Shown: in pieces, positions 8,216 through 17,180 of the stretch
How positions within the stretch are numbered: the first letter of the stretch is position 1
How the letters are laid out: each line of letters starts with the position of its first letter
The notes under the pieces: generated by a model
The model's database searches: none
Seen by the model: the letters and a program-made list of their open reading frames with translations, nothing else
Told to the model about the DNA's origin: nothing
Program-made: the position numbers and the translations under genes
Origin: Colwellia sp. MB3u-45
GTDB lineage: Bacteria > Pseudomonadota > Gammaproteobacteria > Enterobacterales > Alteromonadaceae
DNA length: 64,000 nucleotides
Direction of reading: 5' to 3'
NCBI RefSeq assembly: GCF_014077005.1
Contig: NZ_JACGVC010000046.1
Location: forward strand, 62,001-126,000

Positions 8216-9772
8216 CTACTTCGCGCTAGCAGCAGCAACGGCTGCTGGCTGGACTAAATCACCGGTGTTATTACCCCAAGCGTTACGCTCATAAGTGACA
8301 ACCGCCGCAATTTGCGTTTTAGTTAATTGGCCGGCAAAAGCCGCCATCGCTGGATTTTTCTTGCTGCCGTTAAGCACCATATCCAAATGCACTGCTACAT
8401 CACCTGTAGCAATCACACTACCTTTAAGTGCAGGAAAAACAGGCGCCATGCCTTCACCAGTAGCTTGATGACAAGCAGCACAAGCTGTCATGTAGACATC
8501 TTCACCCAGGGTCATTAATTCGTCTTGGCTATAAACCTTTGATAAATCTTCTTCTGGTATGACTTTGGCAACGGTTTCAGCAACTTGTTCTTTAACGTCT
8601 TCAACCGCTTGCTCAACCGTATCTGAGGTACCTGCGCCACTAACCGCTTGCACGTCAGCCGCTTGAACAGCTTCACCTGTATTGTTACCCCAAGCATTAC
8701 GCTCATAAGTTACAACCGCCGCAATTTCTTTTAAGCTTAATTGCTTACCATAAGCTTGCATGCCGGTACCTGCTTTACCATTAACGACAATATCTATATG
8801 CGCGCTAGCGGGACCCGTTGTGGCAATAGCACTGCCTTTAAGGGCTGGAAATGCGGGTGGTAAACCTTGTCCACTGACTTGGTGACACGCTGCGCAGTAA
8901 GCGGTATAGGTTGTTTCGCCCAGTTGCATTAATTCGTCCATTGAAGCCGAAGCATTTAACGACGCCGCTTCAGCAGCTGCTGCATTGGCTTTCATTTGCT
9001 TTTGCTCATCAAGCCAAATGGCGTAATCGGCTTCAGACTTAACTTCAACCACTATCGGCATAAAGCCGTGGTCTTTGCCACACAACTCAGCACATTGGCC
9101 ACGATAAACACCGGGTTCATCTACCTTGGTCCAAGCTTCATTAATAAAGCCTGGGTTAGCATCTTGTTTTACCGCAAATGCCGGTACCCACCAAGCATGG
9201 ATAACATCATCAGAAGTAATAACAAAACGCACTTTTTTATTGGTTGGAATAACCAAAGGACGATCAACTTCTAACAGGTAATGTTCACCTTTTTCTGCTG
9301 AGGTACCATCTTGGTTTTCGTATTGTTCACGCGGGGTAGAAAGCACTGAATAAAACTCAAGGTCTTGATCAAAGTATTTATAATGCCATTTCCACTGAGA
9401 ACCCGTTACTTGAATGGTTAAGTCCGCATCATCGTTATTTTCCATATCGATAAGCGTAATAGTGGCAGGAAAAGCCATAGCAATTAGAATAACGACAGGG
9501 ATCGCCGTCCAAAGAATTTCAACTTTTGTGCTTTCATGAAAGGTTGCTGGTTTGAAACCTTTTGATTTACGGTGAAACACCATAGACCAAAACATTGCAC
9601 CAAAGACCACAATACCAATACCAGTACAGATATACAGCACCAGCATATGTAAATCATATACGTCTCTACTAACCTCAGTAACACCTTTGGTTAGGTTCAG
9701 CGACATATCTGCCCACACTGAACTAGACAACAAGCCCCCTAGCAACAGCAAACCTAGGTTACGTCTTTTCAC
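8216..9772 (-). CDS. coxB: Cytochrome c oxidase subunit II with two fused cytochrome c domains
   Basis: At 518 residues this is far longer than a plain subunit II. In order: signal peptide (cut likely after VWA), two membrane helices, and a cupredoxin domain with the CuA ligands (HAWWVP, then QCAELCGKDHGFMPI). Two class I cytochrome c domains follow, with CAACH motifs near residues 292 and 432. The two c domains are close copies; both end with TYERNAWGNNTG and are separated by an acidic linker. Subunit II takes electrons from cytochrome c; fused c domains act as an internal wire. The start is GTG with AAGGAG ahead. Confidence 0.95.
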   Translation of the reverse strand: MKRRNLGLLLLGGLLSSSVWADMSLNLTKGVTEVSRDVYDLHMLVLYICTGIGIVVFGAMFWSMVFHRKSKGFKPATFHESTKVEILWTAIPVVILIAMAFPATITLIDMENNDDADLTIQVTGSQWKWHYKYFDQDLEFYSVLSTPREQYENQDGTSAEKGEHYLLEVDRPLVIPTNKKVRFVITSDDVIHAWWVPAFAVKQDANPGFINEAWTKVDEPGVYRGQCAELCGKDHGFMPIVVEVKSEADYAIWLDEQKQMKANAAAAEAASLNASASMDELMQLGETTYTAYCAACHQVSGQGLPPAFPALKGSAIATTGPASAHIDIVVNGKAGTGMQAYGKQLSLKEIAAVVTYERNAWGNNTGEAVQAADVQAVSGAGTSDTVEQAVEDVKEQVAETVAKVIPEEDLSKVYSQDELMTLGEDVYMTACAACHQATGEGMAPVFPALKGSVIATGDVAVHLDMVLNGSKKNPAMAAFAGQLTKTQIAAVVTYERNAWGNNTGDLVQPAAVAAASAK

Positions 9773-9895
9773 ACGACATCTCCTTCACCTTTAATTTAGG
9801 CCAAATAACGTATTTTCATTATGAAAACCGGCTAGTTAGCGCATACATTTATTATTATTTAAGTGACGCATTAATCAACAGTTGTCAATTGCGCC

Positions 9896-10060
9896 CTATT
9901 GTTTTTTTTGTACGTTTTCCAGACTAGAATTACTTAAAACTTGATAGGGGTCAATTTTTAATTTCAAAAGCATGATAAATAAAAACCAGTAAATACAATA
10001 GAGTAAAAGCCCTAAACCGGACGATAAGTAGATTTTTAAAAGGATGGCTGCAATGTTCAT
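9896..10060 (-). CDS. Possible small membrane protein upstream of coxB
   Basis: A 54-codon reading frame that I translated by hand: MNIAAILLKIYLSSGLGLL, then LYCIYWFLFIMLLKLKI, then a polar tail ending VQKKQ. It has one or two hydrophobic stretches and a basic, polar C-terminus, as small membrane proteins do. It ends about 120 bases before coxB on the same strand. The ribosome site is poor (AGG fourteen bases upstream of the ATG). No family was recognised. It could be a chance frame in AT-rich DNA. Confidence 0.35.
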   Translation of the reverse strand: MNIAAILLKIYLSSGLGLLLYCIYWFLFIMLLKLKIDPYQVLSNSSLENVQKKQ

Positions 10061-10358
10061 GTTTTGTTCAAAGCCTGTTTTTCATGCTGAATAATAAATA
10101 ATCAACACAGAAATTTGCTGTATAAAAAGCAAGCTATTAGCGGTATTTATTGCCGAACAGAAGGATAGCTCTAACCAAAAAAATTTAGCTACATATTAGG
10201 TAAATAAATGGTTATCAAGCATGTGGAATACGCAGATTTTAACACCTTGAATTAAACCAAGTGATAGTTAAATCTGCGAAATATAATTTAGGAAAAAATA
10301 GTGTAGGAAAATCTAGTTTAGCTAAGTATTAGCATTTATGAAGTAAATGAAACGTGAA

Positions 10359-10973
10359 CTACATCCAATCAGCCGCGCGAATAACACCAACGGCTAGGCC
10401 TTCGATATTAAATTGCTGAGATTTTAAATCGACCTTAATCGGTGCAAAATCTTCATTTTCAGCATGTAAATAAACCACATTGCCCTCACGTTTAAAACGC
10501 TTAACGGTAACATCGTCTTCTACACGAGCAACAATCACTTGACCATTTTGCACATCAGTTGTTTGATGAACGGCCAACAAGTCGCCATCCATAATGCCGA
10601 TATCTTTCATGCTCTCGCCATTAACACGCAATAAATAATCAGCCGGAGGATGAAATAAATTGCCATCAACTTTGTAATGCTGCTCAACATGTTCTTGCGC
10701 CAAAATAGGCTCACCGGCCGCCACACGACCAATAAGTGGCAAACCATCTTCAGCGATAAACTCTTGTGCAAGACGAATACCACGCGATGTGCCAGGCAGC
10801 ATTTCAATATAGCCTTTCTTCGCTAGCGCTTTTAAATGTTCTTCTGCTGCATTGGCCGACTTAAAACCAAAACAAGTAGCAATTTCGGCACGCGTTGGTG
10901 GCATACCCGTATCAGAAATTTTTTCTCGGATCAGATCAAAAATCTGCTGTTGTCTGGGTGTTAAAGGGCGCAT
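10359..10973 (-). CDS. lexA: LexA repressor
   Basis: A 204-residue SOS repressor and self-cleaving serine protease. The N-terminal winged helix (about 1-70) is followed by the cleavage site Ala86-Gly87 in GRVAAGEPI, the catalytic Ser121 in NGESMKDIG and Lys158 in VTVKRF. RecA filaments trigger self-cleavage and derepress DNA-repair genes. AAGGA precedes the ATG. Two operator boxes lie just upstream, so the gene is autoregulated. No cell-division inhibitor gene follows it, unlike in some gammaproteobacteria. Confidence 0.97.
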   Translation of the reverse strand: MRPLTPRQQQIFDLIREKISDTGMPPTRAEIATCFGFKSANAAEEHLKALAKKGYIEMLPGTSRGIRLAQEFIAEDGLPLIGRVAAGEPILAQEHVEQHYKVDGNLFHPPADYLLRVNGESMKDIGIMDGDLLAVHQTTDVQNGQVIVARVEDDVTVKRFKREGNVVYLHAENEDFAPIKVDLKSQQFNIEGLAVGVIRAADWM

Positions 10974-11003
10974 AGTTGTTCCTTAAGCTACTTAAGAGCA
11001 AGC

Positions 11004-11040
11004 CTGTATTTTTACACAGTATTACTGTTATTGTATACAG
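11004..11040. promoter_or_regulatory. Two LexA (SOS) boxes upstream of lexA
   Basis: Two exact CTGT-N8-ACAG sites: 11004-11019 (CTGTATTTTTACACAG) and 11025-11040 (CTGTTATTGTATACAG). Their centres are 21 bases apart, two helical turns, as in the classic lexA promoter with paired operators. They are 31-67 bases upstream of the lexA start codon. Confidence 0.9.
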
Positions 11041-11256
11041 GCTGTAAATAAACGCAAGAAAATAATCAGTCGCCTTTGCTAGTTTGGGTTTTAGTTGCAA
11101 TTAGTGATGCTAGCAAAAAATTAAGTGCTCAAGCCATATTGTTGTAAAGCGGCTTTCTCGATTAAGGTCATTAAAAATACCCATAAATATAACTATTAAC
11201 CTTGCTTAAACAGCAGGTATATAGGTAAATCAACCTTAGAAGGTGAATGGAAAATA

Positions 11257-11559
11257 ATGAATAAACACGAATATTTAGATTGTTGCCAAGCACAGTTGCT
11301 AAAAGTTTTTAGCCTCGCAAAAAATCATAAAAAAGATGATAAGCAAAAATTCAGAGTTGAAGGCTTTATCCATGCGGGTAAAGCGTTAGGCGTTATATCT
11401 CATGTAGAGGCTGTCGATGTTATTGCGCGAGCTCACTTTCAGGTATTTGGTGAAAGTATTGAGTCTCGCCAAAATAGAAAAGCGAGCTTAAAAGAAGCGG
11501 TTGCCAAAGGTGATGAAAATTTTATTAACATTCCAGCTTATGAGCGATCAAAGCTGTAA
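11257..11559 (+). CDS. Hypothetical protein, 100 residues
   Basis: A small, basic, cytoplasmic-looking protein without signal peptide or membrane helix. It begins MNKHEYLDCCQAQLLKVF and contains FRVEGFIHAGKALGVISHVEAVDVI, giving a mostly helical pattern. I do not recognise the family. The frame is clean and has its own upstream region. It sits between lexA (divergent) and oxyR (same strand, about 270 bases on). The sequence shows no SOS box of its own closer than the lexA pair. Function unknown. Confidence 0.65.
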   Translation: MNKHEYLDCCQAQLLKVFSLAKNHKKDDKQKFRVEGFIHAGKALGVISHVEAVDVIARAHFQVFGESIESRQNRKASLKEAVAKGDENFINIPAYERSKL

Positions 11560-11829
11560 TGCTTCAATTTCCCTCAACTTCTTAACTCTTCAAGATTTCA
11601 AGATTTCAAAGTACCCTAAGTCATTTTAAACAACGGCTTAAATGTGCAGTGATGCAATAAGCGCCTCAATTAACCACGTCGTTAGCAAGTTTTAGCCTTT
11701 GCAAACATGGTTTAGTCTGGGTATTAACGCTTCAGTGCAGGCTTTGCTTTTCAATATGCTAGCTAAACTCAGTACCTTAAGCTAACATAAATTTAGCTAT
11801 TAACTACCTTATATCAATAGATTTAAACT

Positions 11830-12732
11830 ATGATAAAAATTCGTGATTTAGAATATCTAACCGCCATTGCCGAATATAAGCATTTTGGCCATGCCGCTGA
11901 GGCTTGCTTTGTTAGTCAACCAACGCTAAGTGGTCAAATTCAAAAACTAGAACAACGCCTTAAGCTAACCTTAATTGAACGCCAACCGCGCAATGTTATG
12001 CTAACACCCGCAGGAGAAAAGTTAGTACAACAAGCTCGGCAAGTACTTAACGCCGCGAATAACTTTGAAGAAGCGGCAAAAGCGCTACTTGACCCACTGT
12101 CAGGTGATTTACATATAGGCTTAATACCGACGTTAGCGCCATATATATTGCCGCATATTATGCCGGCACTAAACAGCAATCTCGCGAAAATAAACTTCTA
12201 TTTACATGAAAATAGAACGCAAGATTTACTGCAACAATTGGAAACAGGTAAACTCGATATTTTAATTTTGCCTTGGTTGCCAGAAATGGCGCGTTTTGAA
12301 CGTTACGATTTATTCACCGAGCCCTTGGTGATGGCAACGTCTCCTTCACATCCACTGGCTAATAAAACTAAAGTAACATTTGATGATTTACATAATCAAA
12401 AAATCCTCACTTTAGAAGATGGCCATTGTTTGAGAGATCAAGCCATGGGCTATTGCTTTAGCGCTGGTGCGGAGGAAGATCATAGTTTTCGAGCCACCAG
12501 TCTTGAAACTTTACGTTATATGGTGGCCAGCAATATGGGTATTACGCTGCTACCACAGTTGGCGACAATTAATTATGCTCCACAGAAGCATATTCATTAC
12601 ATTCCTTTTGAAAGCCCGCAACCGGTGCGTGAAATATCATTACTTTGTCGTGCTGGTTACGCGCGCATGGAAAGTGTTAGAGCTGTGGTTAATGAAGTGC
12701 GCCAAGCAGTGACGGGTTTATTTGATGAATAA
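11830..12732 (+). CDS. oxyR: LysR-type peroxide sensor OxyR
   Basis: A 300-residue LysR regulator: helix-turn-helix at about residues 18-37 (GHAAEACFVSQPTLSGQIQKLE) and an effector domain. The redox-active cysteines are Cys200 and Cys209 in EDGHCLRDQAMGYC, matching the peroxide-sensing pair of OxyR. Oxidation forms a disulfide that switches on antioxidant genes. It converges with ahpF, and ahpF/ahpC are standard OxyR targets, so the cluster is a local peroxide-defence unit. The ribosome site is weak. Confidence 0.94.
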   Translation: MIKIRDLEYLTAIAEYKHFGHAAEACFVSQPTLSGQIQKLEQRLKLTLIERQPRNVMLTPAGEKLVQQARQVLNAANNFEEAAKALLDPLSGDLHIGLIPTLAPYILPHIMPALNSNLAKINFYLHENRTQDLLQQLETGKLDILILPWLPEMARFERYDLFTEPLVMATSPSHPLANKTKVTFDDLHNQKILTLEDGHCLRDQAMGYCFSAGAEEDHSFRATSLETLRYMVASNMGITLLPQLATINYAPQKHIHYIPFESPQPVREISLLCRAGYARMESVRAVVNEVRQAVTGLFDE

Positions 12733-12775
12733 ATTAGCTATGTTTCACAACCCGCTTATGAGCATCGAGCAAAAA

Positions 12776-12812
12776 CAGTTAAACTTCATTTAACTTGATG
12801 AACTAAAGTCCA
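12776..12812. repeat. REP-like element, copy 1
   Basis: Matches the inverted form of the copy at 62619-62662, sharing TTCATTTAACTT and ACTAAAGTCCA with only a few differences over about 36 bases. It lies in the gap between the converging oxyR and ahpF genes. Confidence 0.5.
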
Positions 12813-12888
12813 AGCTATATCACGCCTGCATGGACCCTACATGGGGGAAGGTTAAATCAGTGCAACAGCAAGCGCGCTATTAACGAAA

Positions 12889-12924
12889 AAACGCTACCCT
12901 TGCCAACGATAGCGTTTATTTTTT
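12889..12924. terminator. Terminator between oxyR and ahpF
   Basis: An 8-bp stem (AAACGCTA pairing with TAGCGTTT) with a 13-base loop and ATTTTTT on the right. A-rich sequence on the left lets it serve ahpF as well. Confidence 0.7.
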
Positions 12925-12980
12925 GAGCACTTATTGCACTGGCGTTTCAGTGTTAATTTAAGCTAGGAAATAATGCGCTA

Positions 12981-14582
12981 CTAAGCTGCAGCTTCGCTAA
13001 CGCTTTCAGTGTTTTCAAGCGGGTTCGGTGTTCTAATTAAATAATCGAATGCACCTAATGCTGCTGTTGCACCGCTGCCCATAGCGATAATAATTTGCTT
13101 AAATGGCGTGTTTGTTACATCGCCCGCCGCATAAACACCCGCAATATTGGTTTCGCCTTTGTGGTTAATGATCACCTCGCCTCGCTCGGTTAAATCAACA
13201 GTGCCTTGCAAAAACTTTGAATTTGGCACTAAACCAATTTGTACGAAAATACCCGCAAGTTCGACACTCTCTTGCTTATCTGTTGCACGATTAAGGTAGT
13301 TTAGTCCAGTAACATGCTTGCCATTACCTAATACTTCGGTGGTTTGAGCATTAACAATAATCTCAATATTTGGCAACGAACGTGCTTTATTTTGTAATAC
13401 CGCATCAGCACGTAGTACGCTATCAAATTCAAGAACAGTAACATGCTTAACTAAGCCAGCGAGATCAATGGCTGCCTCGATACCTGAGTTACCGCCACCA
13501 ATCACCGCAACTGATTTGCCTTTAAATAATGGTCCGTCACAGTGTGGACAATAAGCAACACCTTTACCACGGTATTCTTGCTCACCAGTAACGTTCATTT
13601 CTCTCCATCTTGCGCCTGTAGCAATAATGGTTGAGCGTGTTTGTAAGATAGCGCCGTTTTCTAATTCAACGGTGATTAAACCACCTTCAACATCACTTTC
13701 TATAATTTTTTTCACCTGTTGATTATTCATAATATCAACATCGTATTCATTAACATGGGCTTCTAGGTTAGCCACTAGTTTAGGCCCATCAGTTGCATTC
13801 ACTGAGATAAAATTTTCAATAGACATGGTTTCTTGTAATTGGCCACCAAAATTGTCTGCCACTATGCCGGTGCGTATCCCTTTACGGGCACTATATATCG
13901 CTGATGATGCACCTGCTGGGCCACCACCTATAACTAATAAGTCAAAAGCTGCTTTGTTGTTTATCGCCTTAGCTTGTCTCGCGCCAGCATTGGTATCAAC
14001 TTTGTTTAAAATTTCAGTTACCGTCATTCTGCCTTGGCCAAACGCTTTACCATTTAAGTAAACTGCCGGTACTGATAAAATATCTCGTTGGTAAACTTCT
14101 TCTTGGAATAATGCCCCATCAACCATCACATGCTTAATTTGCGGATTAATTGCCGCCATCATGTTCAGTGCTTGCACTACGTCTGGGCAATTTTGACAAC
14201 TTAAGGAAATATAGGTTTCAAAGCTATGCTCACCTTCTAGAGAGGCAACTTGCTCAATCACCGCTTTATCAAGCTTTATTGGATGTCCACCGCTGTGTAA
14301 CAAGGCTAATACCAGCGAAGTAAATTCATGCCCCATAGGCACGCCAGCAAAGCGCATTTCGCCGCCAGTTTTAACTGATTTTACTAACATTGATGGCACT
14401 CGCTCGTTGCTTGCATCTGCTGCAACAACCGAGACTAATGCTGACATTTCAGCAATTTCTGTCACCAAAGTATTTAATTCTTTTGATTTAACGTCGTCAC
14501 CTAAAAATACTGATAATTCAACAGCCGATGTTAAATTCTGTAAATAGGTCGTTAGTTGTTGCTTTAAGTTCGTATCTAACAT
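12981..14582 (-). CDS. ahpF: Alkyl hydroperoxide reductase subunit F
   Basis: A 533-residue flavoprotein disulfide reductase that recycles AhpC with NAD(P)H. The N-terminal double thioredoxin-like domain has its active pair at Cys129 and Cys132 (LSCQNCPD). The thioredoxin-reductase-like part has the FAD motif [17 protein letters not shown], the redox CPHCDG near residue 345 and the nucleotide motif [17 protein letters not shown] precedes the ATG. It lies downstream of ahpC with a hairpin in the gap, and next to oxyR. Confidence 0.95.
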   Translation of the reverse strand: MLDTNLKQQLTTYLQNLTSAVELSVFLGDDVKSKELNTLVTEIAEMSALVSVVAADASNERVPSMLVKSVKTGGEMRFAGVPMGHEFTSLVLALLHSGGHPIKLDKAVIEQVASLEGEHSFETYISLSCQNCPDVVQALNMMAAINPQIKHVMVDGALFQEEVYQRDILSVPAVYLNGKAFGQGRMTVTEILNKVDTNAGARQAKAINNKAAFDLLVIGGGPAGASSAIYSARKGIRTGIVADNFGGQLQETMSIENFISVNATDGPKLVANLEAHVNEYDVDIMNNQQVKKIIESDVEGGLITVELENGAILQTRSTIIATGARWREMNVTGEQEYRGKGVAYCPHCDGPLFKGKSVAVIGGGNSGIEAAIDLAGLVKHVTVLEFDSVLRADAVLQNKARSLPNIEIIVNAQTTEVLGNGKHVTGLNYLNRATDKQESVELAGIFVQIGLVPNSKFLQGTVDLTERGEVIINHKGETNIAGVYAAGDVTNTPFKQIIIAMGSGATAALGAFDYLIRTPNPLENTESVSEAAA

Positions 14583-14648
14583 GGTTTATTCCTTTGAAAA
14601 ACTGATGAATAGGATGATTTTTAGGTCATGCTGAATTGGCTTGATAAA

Positions 14649-14685
14649 TACCGCAATATTTTAAAAAATATCGCGGTAGTTTTTT
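14649..14685 (-). promoter_or_regulatory. Hairpin between ahpC and ahpF
   Basis: A 12-bp stem with one mismatch: TACCGCAATATT at 14649-14660 against 14667-14678. It lies after the ahpC stop and before the ahpF start. The T-run is on the plus-strand side, so for the minus-strand transcript it is more likely an RNA processing or partial-termination element that lowers ahpF relative to ahpC. Confidence 0.5.
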
Positions 14686-14692
14686 ACTTTAT

Positions 14693-15262
14693 TTAGATTT
14701 TGCCAACTAAATCTAATGATGGTGTTAATGTTTCTGCACCTGGCTGCCATGCTGCTGGACATACTTCACCGTCATGTTCAGCTACATATTGTGCCGCTTG
14801 AATTTTGCGCACTAGCTCTTTTGCTGAACGGCCTATACCTAGATCATGTATCTCAGCAATTTTAATTTCGCCTTCAGGGTTGATTACAAACGTGCCACGT
14901 AATGCTAATCCGTCGTCTTCAATCATGACACCGAAGTTGCGCGTAATTTTGCCTGTTGGATCACCAATCATTGGATAGGTAATTTTGCCAATAGTGTCTG
15001 AACTGCCGTGCCAAGCTTTATGGGTAAAATGTGTGTCGGTTGATACTGAGTAAACTTCAACGCCCATTTCTTGTAGTTGTGCATAATGGTCAGCCATATC
15101 GCCTAACTCTGTTGGACAAACAAAAGTAAAGTCAGCTGGATAAAAGAAAAATACTGCCCATTTTCCTGCAACATCAGCTTCTGAAACCTCGACAAATTCG
15201 CCTTTACTAAATGCTGTTGCGTTAAATGGTTGGATGGTTGAATTGATAATTGATTTATACAT
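14693..15262 (-). CDS. ahpC: Alkyl hydroperoxide reductase subunit C (peroxiredoxin)
   Basis: A 189-residue typical 2-Cys peroxiredoxin of the AhpC class. The peroxidatic Cys49 is in [12 protein letters not shown] and the resolving Cys near residue 168 is in GEVCPAAW. It reduces hydrogen peroxide, organic peroxides and peroxynitrite and is recharged by AhpF. The start at 15262 is chosen because GGAG lies eight bases upstream; a GTG four codons earlier would overlap that ribosome site. The gene is transcribed toward ahpF. Confidence 0.95.
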   Translation of the reverse strand: MYKSIINSTIQPFNATAFSKGEFVEVSEADVAGKWAVFFFYPADFTFVCPTELGDMADHYAQLQEMGVEVYSVSTDTHFTHKAWHGSSDTIGKITYPMIGDPTGKITRNFGVMIEDDGLALRGTFVINPEGEIKIAEIHDLGIGRSAKELVRKIQAAQYVAEHDGEVCPAAWQPGAETLTPSLDLVGKI

Positions 15263-15547
15263 GTTTATCTCCACTTGTTTTAAAAATATGAGTACTTGTT
15301 AAGTTGGGACAATGATACGCCGGCATTTAAAATAGGAACAATCGTTTGAATTTATTATATCGATAGGCAAAAGCTATGATTGAATTGTAGAATGAAATGT
15401 AAAAAGAGAGGACATTCTTGCTGTGACTAGTTAACTTTATTTTATAGATGGCTAAAATTTAAATGTTGCAGGAAGTTATATGAAAAATAAGATTGCATAT
15501 TAATATCAGCTTATTTTCTTTAGCTATGATCAAAGCAAAAAAAAGAC

Positions 15548-15805
15548 AAAAAAAACGCCCCTCAATTGAGGAGCGTATAAAAATATAAAACACTAATAAA
15601 AACAAAACCGAGGGGAGAGTCTCTTGCTAAGTAAGAGTGCCATTACCCTGGTTAGTTCAATTTATATAAAAATAAACCTAAATCCCTCGACGAATATTTG
15701 GTGAAAATAAATGATTCACTACTCAAAGAACAAAAATTAATCGCTTTGCTCCTTGAGCACTTTCAATAACTAATAAGTCATCCGCCAAAATATAGGCAAA
15801 AAAAA
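15548..15805 (-). ncRNA. Candidate repeated small RNA, unit 1
   Basis: Possible minus-strand transcript ending at the terminator hairpin 15556-15575 followed by T8. It contains the CTCTT/AAGAG hairpin and the flanking CGAGGG/CCCTCG pair. No confident promoter was seen; TATATT occurs just after the preceding terminator but its spacing to a -35-like TTGAGG is short. No known RNA family was recognised. Confidence 0.4.
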
Positions 15806-16057
15806 CGCCCCTCAATTGAGGAGCGTATAAAAATATAAAAACACTAATAAAAACAAAACCGAGGGGGGAAATCTCTTGTTAAGTAAGAGTACTATTATTA
15901 TGGTTAGTTCAATTTAAATAAAAATAAACCTAAATCCCTCAACGAAGATTTGGTGAAAATAAATGATTCACTACTCAAAGAACAAAAATTAATCGCTTTG
16001 CTCCTTGAACACTTTCAATAACTAATAAGTCATCCGCCAAAATATAGGCAAAAAAAA
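15798..16057 (-). ncRNA. Candidate repeated small RNA, unit 2
   Basis: Same architecture as unit 1, ending at the hairpin 15806-15825. The outer pairing segment reads CCCTCA on the plus strand instead of CCCTCG, leaving a G-U pair in the RNA, so the pairing is kept. Confidence 0.4.
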
Positions 16058-16309
16058 CGCCCCTCAATTGAGGAGCGTATAAAAATATAAAAACACTAAT
16101 AAAAACATAACCGAGGGGGAAATCTCTTGTTAAGTAAGAGTGCTGTTATTATGGTTAGTTCAATTTAAATAAAAATAAACCTAAATCCCTCGACAAAAAT
16201 TTGGTGAAAATAAATAATCTCACAACTCAAGGAACAAAAATTAATCGCTTTGCTTCTTGATCACTTTCAATAACTAATAAGTCATCCGCCAAAATATAGG
16301 CAAAAAAAA
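16051..16309 (-). ncRNA. Candidate repeated small RNA, unit 3
   Basis: Same architecture, ending at the hairpin 16058-16077. It differs from units 1 and 2 mainly in the promoter-side half (for example ATAATCTCACAACTC), while the terminator-side 70 bases are nearly unchanged. Confidence 0.4.
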
Positions 16310-16560
16310 CGCCCCTCAATTGAGGAGCGTATAAAAATATAAAAACACTAATAAAAACAAAACCGAGGGGAAATCTCTTGTTAAGTAAGAGTGCTATTAT
16401 TATGGTTAGTTCAATTTAAATAAAAATAAATCTAAATCCCTCGACAAAAATTTGGCGAAAATAAATAATTTCACTACTCAAGGAACAAAAATTAATTTTT
16501 TTGCTCGTTGATCACTTTCAATAACTAATAAGTCATCCGCCAAAATATAGGCAAAAAAAA
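16302..16560 (-). ncRNA. Candidate repeated small RNA, unit 4
   Basis: Same architecture, ending at the hairpin 16310-16329. The promoter-side half has substitutions around TTTTTTTGCTCGTTGATC; the CTCTT/AAGAG hairpin and the terminator are retained. Confidence 0.4.
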
Positions 16561-16650
16561 CGCTCCTCAATTGAGGAGCGTATAAAAATATAAAAACACT
16601 AATAAAAACAAAACCGAGGGGAGAATCTCTTGCTAAGTAAGAGTAACTTT
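16553..16650 (-). terminator. Array copy 5, terminator-proximal part only
   Basis: Palindrome 16561-16580 is perfect here because one base change restores full pairing. It carries the CTCTTGC/AAGAG hairpin but diverges beyond about 16645. Being 180 bases after the stop of the 16761-17180 gene, it would terminate that gene's transcript. The array may therefore have grown from this 3' end. Confidence 0.6.
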
Positions 16651-16760
16651 ATAGTGCTTAGTTCAACTTTATTGACAAATAAATTTCATCAATAATAAAT
16701 CCTCTCACAACACCTTGATTTTATTTAATTAAAATGACTTAATCCAAATAAAAAATAATT

Positions 16761-17180
16761 TTATATCTGTGTAAGTTGCTGCCTATCAGCAATTAAATTA
16801 AGTATCTTGGACAGTTTTTTAGCAAGGTAGCCCGACAATAGTTTCGGCTGTTGGCGTATTAATTCAGATTCCGCTGCTGTAATAGCAACATGACAATCTA
16901 TTAACTTGTTGTTTGAGCTCAGCAACAAAACGTCATCTGCAAACGTTTCTACTTCAACATTCGGTGCTTGTTTTGCTACATTGCCAAATTCGTTAATCGC
17001 GACAAGATAAAAATTGATCTGTAAAATATCTGCTTCATCGCCATACCAATTCGCCGTCATGGTATGAAAATTTAACTGCGCTTCGAGTTTATTACTAATG
17101 GCGGCAATATTTTTTATTTCGGCCACTAGGTCATCACTCACCTGAATAGAAATTGGCAAGGTTTCAGTCATAATATCCAT
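16761..17180 (-). CDS. Hypothetical protein, 139 residues
   Basis: A soluble-looking acidic protein with no signal peptide. It starts MDIMTETLPISIQVSDDL and has alternating short strands followed by a helical C-terminus (ESELIRQQPKLLSGYLAKKLSKILNLI). The ATG at 17180 is preferred over one three codons later because AAGG lies about eleven bases ahead. I do not recognise the family. It is transcribed directly into the tandem terminator array, so it may share transcripts with the first copy. Confidence 0.65.
   Translation of the reverse strand: MDIMTETLPISIQVSDDLVAEIKNIAAISNKLEAQLNFHTMTANWYGDEADILQINFYLVAINEFGNVAKQAPNVEVETFADDVLLLSSNNKLIDCHVAITAAESELIRQQPKLLSGYLAKKLSKILNLIADRQQLTQI

Larger units (their letters stand above)
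15540..16660 (-). repeat. Tandem array of a unit of about 251 bp, five terminators
   Basis: Five copies of a 20-bp palindrome with core CCTCAATTGAGG occur at 15556, 15806, 16058, 16310 and 16561, so the period is 250-252 bp. The four intervening units are near identical. The fifth keeps only about 80 bases next to the palindrome and then diverges. No reading frame of note crosses the array. Read on the minus strand, every palindrome is followed by a run of eight or more T, a textbook intrinsic terminator. Each unit also has a small hairpin (CTCTT-loop-AAGAG) and CGAGGG/CCCTCG segments able to pair around it. Most differences are in the half away from the terminator. The array lies between ahpC and the gene at 16761-17180, both on the minus strand. 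Confidence 0.9.

Noticed and set aside
8515-8706. 63-residue minus-strand frame inside coxB
   Set aside because: Shadow of the coxB coding sequence in another frame.
15540-16660. CRISPR array
   Set aside because: The repeated unit is about 251 bp with no unique spacers of 30-40 bases and no cas genes nearby; the variable parts are diverged copies, not spacers.
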